DNA from: DASYKT01 sp035995185 | GTDB lineage: Bacteria; Acidobacteriota; Blastocatellia; Pyrinomonadales; Pyrinomonadaceae | Direction of reading: 5' to 3' | NCBI GenBank assembly: GCA_035995185.1 | Contig: DASYKT010000014.1 | Coordinates: 1 to 64,000 of the forward strand | DNA length: 64,000 nt | Shown: positions 58,042-64,000 of the stretch, one piece after another | How the letters are laid out: each line of letters starts with the position of its first letter | How positions within the stretch are numbered: position 1 is the stretch's first letter | The notes under the pieces: generated by a model | What the model was told of the DNA's origin: nothing | What the model saw: the letters and a program-made list of their open reading frames with translations, nothing else | Databases searched by the model: none | Program-made: the position numbers and the translations under genes

Positions 58042-60183
58042 ATGAACTCAAAGAACCATCTCGCCTTTTTCGGAAACTTCCATCGTTTTCTTACAATTTT
58101 TATCGTTTGCCTTGCGGCTGCGCAGCTTCAGGTTTTTGCCGCCGGCCAGGTCCAATGGCGGATCAACCAGACGGGCACGGGCGGGGCTAACGTTGCCGGC
58201 CCGGTGCTCATACAGCCGGACGGAAAGATACTGGTCGGCGGGGCCCGGCGCGCCTTTCCTTTTGGGAGCGGATCCGATTTCGCTCTTACCAGGCTGCTTC
58301 CTTCCGGCGCACCCGACATTTCTTTTGGCATGAATGGCCAGGTGATCACCGCTTTTCCCAACTCCTCCTCGACAATCATCGCCCTGGCGCTCCAGCCCGA
58401 TGGCAAGATCGTCGCCGCCGGGCAGGTATCAAACACCACTTTTACCGCCGGTTTCGCTCGTTACAATCCTGACGGCTCACTCGATACGACTTTTAACGGC
58501 GGCGGCAAATTTTCTCTCGGCACGTCTTCCACCGTCACTGCTGTCACCGTTTTGCCGGACGGTAAGATTCTGGCGGCGGGTTCCGGCAGCGTAAGCACGA
58601 TGTCCGACTTTATGCTTATCCGTCTGGACGCAAACGGCGCTTTCGATAACACGTTCGGCAGCGGCGGTTTTGTGGTCAGCCCGATATCAAAACAAAGCGA
58701 CAATATCCTTTCAATGGCGGTCCAGCCCGACGGAAAGATCGTGGTCGCCGGTTACGCCGATTTTGGCAGCCCCGAAGGCAACACCTTTGTCGTGGTCCGC
58801 TTCCTGCCGGACGGCAACAGCGACCCTGATTTCGACCAGGACAGTTTTACCATCACCGATTTTGGCGATCCGAACGAATACGCGTCGGCCGTCGCGCTCC
58901 AGGCGGACGGTAAGATCGTCGCCGCCGGTTTTACGGACGGCATCAATCGCCGCGCCGCGCTTGTCCGTTTTAATGCCGACGGTTCATACGACAACGGTTT
59001 TGGCACCGGCGGCAAGCTGGTGATCCCCGCCGAGACGCTATCGACTTCCAGAATTTCGGATCTCGCCATCCAGTCAAACGGCAAGATAGTTGCCGTCGGT
59101 GCCGCATCGTCGGGCACGACAGGCGGCGTACTTGTCTTGCGTTTTCTCCGTAATGGTTCGCTTGATACCTCTTTTGATGGTGACGGCATAGAGCTGCTGC
59201 CGACTTCTCCCGGCTGGCGAAATGCGGCGGCGGCGGCGGTGTCGATAGTACCGAACGGAAGTATTCGGGTGAGCGGAAATGAAAGCGCCGATAAGACCGG
59301 CGTCCAGGCTTTTACCTATAGCATCGTCGGCGACCAGCAAACCTTTGCCGATTTTGATGCTGACGGAATCACTGATCTTTCTCTTAAGGGTGTCGGTACC
59401 GGCGACTGGATCTTCCGGTTTTCGACCACCGGGATCAACCATACGATCAGCATGCATAACGTTGCGAACAGGCGGATCGTTCCGGCGGACTATGACGGCG
59501 ACGGGCGCACCGATGCCGCCGAATGGTCCACCGTCAACGGGCAATGGATCATTACCGACAGCAGCACCGGCCTGGGACGCCAGCCGATCTTTGGCGCGAA
59601 CGGTGATATTCCCGCGCCTGCTGATTTTGACGGCGACGGTAAAGCCGACCTGGCCGTCTTTCGCCCGTCGAACGGTTACTGGTACATCAACAATTCTTCG
59701 GACGGCAGTTTTTCGTTCGTGCCCTGGGGCAGCAGCGGAGACATTCCCGTGGCGGGCGATTATGACGCCGACGGCCGGTCGGACCAGGCGATCTTCCGGC
59801 GAAATGCCGCGACCGGCTTTGGCGAATGGTGGATACAATATTCGGGCGGCGGAAATTTCGTCACCGTTTTCGGCACTAACACCGATGTGCCGGTCGCGGC
59901 CGATTACACCGGTGACGGTAAAACGGATGTCGCGGTCTGGCGGCCTTCAGATGGATTTTGGTTCATCCTGCGTTCGGAAGATTTTAATTATTACGCCGCG
60001 CCTTTTGGCCAGGCGGGTGATTTTCTGGTGCCGGGCGATTACGACGGCGACGGGCGCAGCGACATCGCGGTCTTTCGCAACAGCACGGGCATCTGGTATG
60101 AAAACCGCTCCTCAGCGGGTATTTTATTCCAGCAGTTCGGCGGCCTCGGCGACCGCCCCATCCCAGGCGCGTATATTCCGTAG
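58042..60183 (+). CDS. Secreted delta-60 repeat plus VCBS repeat protein
   Basis: 714 residues from ATG 58042, with AAGGAG 12 bases before it. The signal peptide spans ~1-36. Two propeller-type modules follow. Residues ~40-420 carry seven delta-60 repeats with the signature LQPDGKIVAAG (variants IQPDGKILVGG, VLPDGKILAAG, VQPDGKIVVAG, LQADGKIVAAG, IQSNGKIVAVG, IVPNGSIRVSG). Residues ~430-714 carry six FG-GAP/VCBS repeats (DFDADGITD, DYDGDGRTD, DFDGDGKAD, DYDADGRSD, DYTGDGKTD, DYDGDGRSD). The C-terminal module is very close to the proteins at 1114 and 56833 (DLAVFRPSNGYWYI). Ends at YIP without a sorting signal. Likely a secreted or surface-bound Ca-binding scaffold; ligand unknown. Confidence 0.88.
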   Translation: MNSKNHLAFFGNFHRFLTIFIVCLAAAQLQVFAAGQVQWRINQTGTGGANVAGPVLIQPDGKILVGGARRAFPFGSGSDFALTRLLPSGAPDISFGMNGQVITAFPNSSSTIIALALQPDGKIVAAGQVSNTTFTAGFARYNPDGSLDTTFNGGGKFSLGTSSTVTAVTVLPDGKILAAGSGSVSTMSDFMLIRLDANGAFDNTFGSGGFVVSPISKQSDNILSMAVQPDGKIVVAGYADFGSPEGNTFVVVRFLPDGNSDPDFDQDSFTITDFGDPNEYASAVALQADGKIVAAGFTDGINRRAALVRFNADGSYDNGFGTGGKLVIPAETLSTSRISDLAIQSNGKIVAVGAASSGTTGGVLVLRFLRNGSLDTSFDGDGIELLPTSPGWRNAAAAAVSIVPNGSIRVSGNESADKTGVQAFTYSIVGDQQTFADFDADGITDLSLKGVGTGDWIFRFSTTGINHTISMHNVANRRIVPADYDGDGRTDAAEWSTVNGQWIITDSSTGLGRQPIFGANGDIPAPADFDGDGKADLAVFRPSNGYWYINNSSDGSFSFVPWGSSGDIPVAGDYDADGRSDQAIFRRNAATGFGEWWIQYSGGGNFVTVFGTNTDVPVAADYTGDGKTDVAVWRPSDGFWFILRSEDFNYYAAPFGQAGDFLVPGDYDGDGRSDIAVFRNSTGIWYENRSSAGILFQQFGGLGDRPIPGAYIP

Positions 60184-60202
60184 TATGGAGCGGGACAGAC
60201 AA

Positions 60203-60303
60203 TTTTAGATTTGGGATTTTAGATTTTGGATTTGTGAACTCACTTAATACCGAGATCACCATTAATCAACTCAAAATCCAAAATCGGCAATCCAAAATCC
60301 ACA
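60203..60303. repeat. Hairpin with TTTTAGATTTGGGATTTTAG / AAAATCCAAAATC word arms
   Basis: The left array 60203-60233 and the right array 60271-60303 are iterated ATTTTGG / CCAAAAT words. 60184-60196 (ATGGAGCGGGACA) is a stub of the GGAGCGCGGGCATCC family. The right array abuts the M28 gene stop. Confidence 0.75.
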
Positions 60304-60304
60304 A

Positions 60305-61738
60305 TCATCTGGGCAGCGGCTGCTGCAGATTTGCCAGCGCATAGCTTAGCACCGCCAGCACCGAGGCATTCTCCGCCAGATCTTTCGGATTAACTTTATC
60401 CAGCGTGTCGGCTGCCGTGTGGTGATAATCGAAATAAAAGCGCGCGTCGGAAAGCGGCGCGAAAGACGGCACGCCGGCCGCGGTCAGCCGGGCGGTATCG
60501 GCGCCGACGTTAGGCGCGGTCTGCACCTGAAAAGCGCCTTGCGAAAGCAGCGCGTTTGAGATCGGGTTAAAGAAGGGCAGCGCTTCGGGCTTGCCCGCAA
60601 AAGCAAAACCGAGCGGGTGGCCGGGGCCGAAATCCATCTCGAGCGCCGCGAAGTGTTTGGCAATGTTGGCGGATTCGTCCGCAAAATATCCCGCGCTGCC
60701 GCGTCCGCCGTTCTCTTCATTCATCCAGGCGATCACGCGAATAGTGCGTTTCGGGCGAAGTTTGAGTTGTTTCAAAATATTCGCCACCTGCATTGCCGCG
60801 GCCACACCGGAGCCGTCGTCGATCGCCCCACGCCCCAGGTCCCATGAATCCAGGTGCCCGGAAACGATCACTATTTCGTCCGGTTTCTCGCTTCCCTTCA
60901 GATCGCCGATCACGTTATAGCTTTCGGTGTCGGGCAAAGTCTGCGGCGTAAGCGTCAGGTGAATTTTGGTCGCGCCTTGCGCGGCCAGATATGCGATCAG
61001 ATCGGCGTCTTCGTTTGAAACTGCGGCCGTCGGAATTTTCGTCACGCCGTCCGGGTAACCCATCGCGCCCGTGTGCGCCAGGCGATTTTCCGAAGTCCCG
61101 GCGGAACGCACCAGCGCCGCCAGCGCGCCGAAAGGCGCCGCCGCGCCCGCGCCCGCAAAGCGGTACGCCACCGCCTGCCCGTAGGCATTTCCGGCCTGCC
61201 CGGCAAGCGCCATCTCGCGGTCGAATTTGTTATTGAAAAGAACGATCTTGCCGGCGATCTTATCTTTACCGAGCGCCGCCAGATCGGCAAAGCTATTAAC
61301 CACCACGATCTCCGCAGTGATGCCGCTGGCCGGCGTCGCCACGCTTCCGCCCAGCGCGGTCAGCACTATTTTCTGATTGGTGCCCGGCGCCATTCCGGGA
61401 AACTCAACCAGTTCGCCGTGCTCTTCGCCGCGCACCCAATGCGGCACCATCACTTTCCCCAAGCGCACTTCCAGCCCGAGTTTTTTCAGTTCGGCCTCGA
61501 CATATTTCACGGCCTGCGCCGCCTGCGCCGAACCCGAGAGCCGAGGCCCGATGTTGTTCGACAAATACGCCACCTGCCGGTAAGCGTAATCGCTGCCGAG
61601 GGTCGCCTGCTGGATGGTTTTCAGATCGCGCAGCGTCCGGGCCGAGTAAAGTTCCGGTGTAGCTTGCGCAGCAGGCTGCTGGGCAAAAATTCCGGTGGAA
61701 AACGATAAGACAATAGCGAGGGTCAGTTGAAGCTTCAT
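60305..61738 (-). CDS. Secreted M28-family metallopeptidase (carboxypeptidase Q-like)
   Basis: 477 residues. Signal peptide (LTLAIVLSFSTGIFAQ). N-terminal helical part with YRQVAYLSNNIGPRLSGS, which is typical of M28 aminopeptidases/carboxypeptidase Q. A PA-like inserted domain is near ~130-255 (VVVNSFADLAALGKDKIAGK, PTAAVSNEDADLIAYLA). The catalytic core has zinc ligands in SGHLDSWDLGRGAIDDGSGV (His295, Asp307), WMNEENGGRGSAGY (Glu341/Glu342), a later acidic segment EMDFGPGHPLGF, and DARFYFDYHHTAADTLDKV (His). Both co-catalytic zinc sites appear complete. It likely trims peptides in the periplasm together with the S41 and tricorn enzymes nearby. Confidence 0.92.
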   Translation of the reverse strand: MKLQLTLAIVLSFSTGIFAQQPAAQATPELYSARTLRDLKTIQQATLGSDYAYRQVAYLSNNIGPRLSGSAQAAQAVKYVEAELKKLGLEVRLGKVMVPHWVRGEEHGELVEFPGMAPGTNQKIVLTALGGSVATPASGITAEIVVVNSFADLAALGKDKIAGKIVLFNNKFDREMALAGQAGNAYGQAVAYRFAGAGAAAPFGALAALVRSAGTSENRLAHTGAMGYPDGVTKIPTAAVSNEDADLIAYLAAQGATKIHLTLTPQTLPDTESYNVIGDLKGSEKPDEIVIVSGHLDSWDLGRGAIDDGSGVAAAMQVANILKQLKLRPKRTIRVIAWMNEENGGRGSAGYFADESANIAKHFAALEMDFGPGHPLGFAFAGKPEALPFFNPISNALLSQGAFQVQTAPNVGADTARLTAAGVPSFAPLSDARFYFDYHHTAADTLDKVNPKDLAENASVLAVLSYALANLQQPLPR

Positions 61739-61886
61739 AATATTAATTATCGGATATTATCGATCATATTAGAAAACACGCGAACGCAAAAATTTGATCT
61801 TCATTTTTACATGACTTTTACGGGCCGAAAAAAGATAAGTTTCAGGTAGAAACCTGGAATGTGTACCTCATGCCGCCCGCTCTTTT

Positions 61887-62006
61887 AATTGCCACTAGCT
61901 TTAGCTAGCGGATAAGTTAGGGGAAAAGATCGGGTGCTTTAGCCCAACTATAATTCGGCTAAAGCTGGTTTTTTAATTCGTGTTATTTGTGTAATTCGTG
62001 GCTGAC
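61887..62006. repeat. Half paired element fused to half of the TTCGTGTTATTTGTG family
   Basis: GCCACTAGCTTTAGCTAGCGG (61890) and GGGTGCTTTAGCCC / TTCGGCTAAAGC follow the paired-element plan, but the second palindrome is missing. In its place is TTCGTGTTATTTGTGTAATT (61977-61996), one arm of the 38874 hairpin family. A chimera of two repeat types. Confidence 0.75.
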
Positions 62007-62024
62007 AAAAACCGCGGGAAGTGT

Positions 62025-63023
62025 TTAAGAGGTTTTAGACAGCTTTTCCAAAAGCTTATCGGGAATTCCCCAGGTGCTTTCCTCGATCAATTTACTGGTG
62101 GAAAAATCGGAAGCCCACTCGATAAGCCTGTCTTCATTCAAGTGTTTTTTGACCTCTGCTAAAAAGACACGCGGATTTTCGGACGGTATGAAAAGCCTAT
62201 TGTCGTTATAGTATTCCAAAGCTTCTTCGTCCCCCTGCCTCGAGCCCATTGCATGCGAGCATTCCCATTGAAGCTCGGGCTTGGCCTTTTCTATCATGGA
62301 TGGAACGATGACGGGTTCCCGAAGCACGTCGTATGCCGCCGCCAGCCAGTTTAACAGCGCTCCGCGCCAGTAAATATCGTCTATCGCAAAGATCGACCCG
62401 GTCCATTCGGCGATCTCTTCCGCTTTCAAATACTTTAAATTAAAGAAGATCATGGCTGAAAGATTTTCGCTCGCGGTCCCGGTGTCCCACGGCAGCTTCC
62501 ATTGATCGGCGCCATCCCGGTATTCCGTCAGAAACGCCGGACGAGAAAATTTCTCGCCCTTTTTTTCCCAAAACCGCTCGTCCATCAGCAAATGGGAAAA
62601 TGTGGCGATCACATCCTCCCTGAACCCGTCGTACTCGCCCTCAATGCCCTTCCAAAAAATATTTATAAAAGCCGAGACATTAGCTTGCAGCACATATACC
62701 GAAAAGAAACAGCGCTCATGCGAACGCTCTATCAGGTAAGGCAGCAGATATCTAAACCACTCATCCCATTCTTCCCTGTGTCCGAAGCTGCTGGTTCCCG
62801 ATACGATCTCAAAAAGTATAGGATAAGACAGGTCCTGCGGTTTTATTTTTCGCAGTGTTTCTTCACTGTTCAATTCGGGAAACATCGTCCGGTCATTGGT
62901 ATTGAACCACGCTTCGCCCATTGTTTCCTTCGGCTTTGGAAAATGCTCGCGCATACGCTCGAGGGCTTCGCGCGACGGGCCTCTGCCCGGGATCCATTTG
63001 TGTTGATTTTCGTTATTCATCAA
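62025..63023 (-). CDS. Hypothetical acidic protein
   Basis: 332 residues, largely helical, acidic, no signal peptide or membrane segment. It opens with HKWIPGRGPSREALERMREH. Trp/Tyr-rich segments follow (EWDEWFRYLLPYLIERSHER, FWKGIEGEYDGFREDVIATF), then an internal stretch AEWTGSIFAIDDIYWRGALL and a C-terminal helix EVKKHLNEDRLIEWASDFST. Composition resembles cytosolic immunity or Imm-type proteins (acidic, helical, single gene, no catalytic motif), but no toxin gene is near it. I do not recognise the family. A shorter start at the second Met makes no difference. Confidence 0.6.
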   Translation of the reverse strand: MMNNENQHKWIPGRGPSREALERMREHFPKPKETMGEAWFNTNDRTMFPELNSEETLRKIKPQDLSYPILFEIVSGTSSFGHREEWDEWFRYLLPYLIERSHERCFFSVYVLQANVSAFINIFWKGIEGEYDGFREDVIATFSHLLMDERFWEKKGEKFSRPAFLTEYRDGADQWKLPWDTGTASENLSAMIFFNLKYLKAEEIAEWTGSIFAIDDIYWRGALLNWLAAAYDVLREPVIVPSMIEKAKPELQWECSHAMGSRQGDEEALEYYNDNRLFIPSENPRVFLAEVKKHLNEDRLIEWASDFSTSKLIEESTWGIPDKLLEKLSKTS

Positions 63024-63130
63024 GGCAGCTTATTTTCAGACAGCGACAGGAAAATGTCCAGTAAATTATAGTTCCCAAAATAAAGGCATTTCGAAGATCA
63101 GCGAACGGCAAACCAGGGTTCATGATTATT

Positions 63131-63200
63131 TAAATTGCCGCTAAAGCCAGGGCAATTTATTTGCAGAATTTAACCACGAATCACACTAAACACACCAAAC
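63131..63200. repeat. Decayed CTAGCTTTAGCTAG element and CACGAATCACACTAAAC arm
   Basis: 63131-63160 is a collapsed remnant (AATTGCCGCTAAAGCCAGGG CAATTTA). 63172-63199 (ACCACGAATCACACTAAACA) is one arm of the family seen at 20508. The 380 bases to the next full repeat hold no convincing gene. A 63-codon minus-strand ORF at 63181-63372 runs into this arm and was not accepted. Confidence 0.65.
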
Positions 63201-63540
63201 TCTGGTACTCCGCCAACTTTCCAAATCCTTTATCGGAATAAACGACCAATTGCCTTACCCTCTGATGTTCGCCGTTCTTTAGAAGATGCGGCGCCTTGAT
63301 CTTTGAAGTCCAAATCTCCCGAAAGAGCGTTAGTTTCACTTTTACGAAAAATGCGAAAAAGTGGAATTCCAAATCACGATGATCTCAAAAAAGGATGGGC
63401 AAATTAGTCAAATTCACTTTCGGACCCAACAATCAGCCCGTTTCAGCGCATTGTCCCGAAGTCTTTTACGGTCAACAGTTCGCGCTTCAAAGCGTTTCAG
63501 GTGTTTCATTTCACACCCGCAAAAGTGAAACGCAACACCT

Positions 63541-63681
63541 ATGGAGCGGGCATCCCTGCCCGCTTCTTGTCAGTAGCGTCTGCGTTAGCAGATGCGTTTT
63601 TTATCTAAGAATTACGCATCTGCTAACGCAGACGCTACTGACACGAGCGTTCGTTGCGGGCAAGGATGCCCCAAGCTCCAT
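63541..63681. repeat. Inverted repeat, 'GGAGCGGGCATCC' family with CAGTAGCGTCTGCG core
   Basis: Outer arms GGAGCGGGCATCCCTGCCCG (63543) and GGGCAAGGATGCCCCAAGCTCC (to 63679). The inner arms GTCAGTAGCGTCTGCGTTAG / CTAACGCAGACGCTACTGAC are perfect over at least 27 bases. The inner core is shared with 34573-34721 though the outer flanks have diverged. Confidence 0.88.
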
Positions 63682-63684
63682 GTT

Positions 63685-63712
63685 TTGAACTCGCCTGCTT
63701 TAATGCGATAAT
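63685..63712 (+). promoter_or_regulatory. Sigma70-like promoter, TTGAAC-N16-GATAAT
   Basis: -35 TTGAAC at 63685-63690 and -10 GATAAT at 63707-63712, 41 bases before the S9 peptidase ATG. Spacer of 16 bases is acceptable. Confidence 0.45.
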
Positions 63713-63753
63713 CTAAACGCTTTAACAACAATCTTTTTCGCAAGCGAGGAACT

Positions 63754-64000
63754 ATGAAACGGCTTTCTTTTCTGCTTCTTTTAACGGTTTTGTCGGCCAT
63801 TTACGTCTCGGCGCAGGGCCCGGTCTGGACGGTCGACGATCTGCTCCACGGCAAGCGCGTGAGCGATCCGCAGGTTTCGCCTGACGGCCAGTGGGTGGCC
63901 TACACCGTCGGCGATCTCAATTGGGACGGCAACCGCTATGTCAACCAGGTCTACGTGGCCAGGATCGGCGGCGGCACTCCGCAGCAGGTCACCAAAACCG
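63754..64000 (+). CDS. S9-family (prolyl oligopeptidase/dipeptidyl aminopeptidase) peptidase, N-terminal part
   Basis: The first ~82 residues only; continues past the window edge. Signal peptide (LSFLLLLTVLSAIYVSAQ), then TVDDLLHGKRVSDPQVSPDG and QWVAYTVGDLNWDGNRYVNQ, the opening of the beta-propeller of S9 peptidases (acylaminoacyl-peptidase/DPP IV branch). GAGG lies 6-9 bases before ATG 63754. The catalytic domain is not visible, so the peptidase call relies on the propeller wording (SPDGQWVAY) and family recall. Confidence 0.8.
   Translation, partial: MKRLSFLLLLTVLSAIYVSAQGPVWTVDDLLHGKRVSDPQVSPDGQWVAYTVGDLNWDGNRYVNQVYVARIGGGTPQQVTKT

Noticed and set aside
63181..63372. Minus-strand 63-codon open frame
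   Set aside because: Its end is translated from a dispersed repeat arm, it has no SD, and no recognised family. It is possibly the relic of a longer gene but cannot be supported.
63395..63688. Plus-strand 97-codon open frame
   Set aside because: Its second half runs through the inverted repeat at 63541-63681.

Overview
The window looks like chromosome of an Acidobacteriota member, most likely class Blastocatellia (Pyrinomonadales-like). This is inferred from gene content, not from a marker gene. The supporting traits are many secreted S41/tricorn-type peptidases, VCBS/FG-GAP and delta-60 repeat proteins, secreted TonB_C proteins, zinc-ribbon/FHA kinases, and large numbers of palindromic intergenic repeats. 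There are no rRNA genes. The only tRNA sequence is a 3' half-gene.

Region 1 (1-10751) is probably the right part of an old integrative element. It holds a frameshifted tyrosine integrase, a VCBS-repeat membrane protein, a 1774-residue Rhs/YD-repeat protein ending in an HExxH (zincin-like) domain, a secreted Ycf48-like beta-propeller protein, a fragment of a second HExxH effector tail, and a second Ycf48-like protein. It ends at the 3' half of a tRNA-Leu(UAA) broken in its anticodon arm, the usual crossover position of tRNA-targeting integrases. The layout toxin tail / propeller / orphan toxin tail / propeller suggests effector-immunity pairs. This is the best candidate here for an undescribed system.

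Region 2 (10752-23470) carries a secreted Ca-binding protein, an S41 peptidase bracketed by two copies of one hairpin repeat, and a peptide-binding lipoprotein. It continues with a phospho-signalling block on the minus strand: FHA-GAF-SpoIIE phosphatase, RDD membrane protein, zinc-ribbon/Ser-Thr kinase/FHA protein, and zinc-ribbon/FHA protein.

Region 3 (23725-29553, plus strand) is a surface-glycan-like set: SGNH hydrolase, NodU-type carbamoyltransferase, SAM methyltransferase, a small unknown protein and a NodB-type deacetylase. Region 4 (29763-38858, plus strand) is a MacA/MacB-like exporter locus with one adaptor, one ATPase, a 7-TM protein and four FtsX/MacB-type permeases in tandem. Region 5 (38973-50157, minus strand) has a Yip1-like protein, OppF and OppD ATPases separated by a module of unfamiliar proteins, a family of secreted TonB_C proteins including one wrecked copy, and a tricorn-type protease. 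Region 6 (50384-64000) has a small antitoxin-like protein, an epoxide hydrolase, a YitT protein, a CtpA-type protease, two further VCBS proteins (one with delta-60 repeats), an M28 peptidase, and the start of an S9 peptidase.

Almost every gene boundary from 12.9 kb onward holds a dispersed inverted repeat. Several families recur: a paired palindrome built on CCACTAGCTTTAGCTAGTGG, a 'GGAGCGCGGGCATCC' family, a 'CGAATTTATTCGGC' family, a 'GTACCGGGAACGTAGTGAC' family, and many hairpins whose arms are degenerate iterations of short words. Some are nested inside one another. At least two are inserted in frame inside coding genes (the kinase and the SGNH hydrolase), one encodes part of a secretion leader, and one sits inside a wrecked gene.
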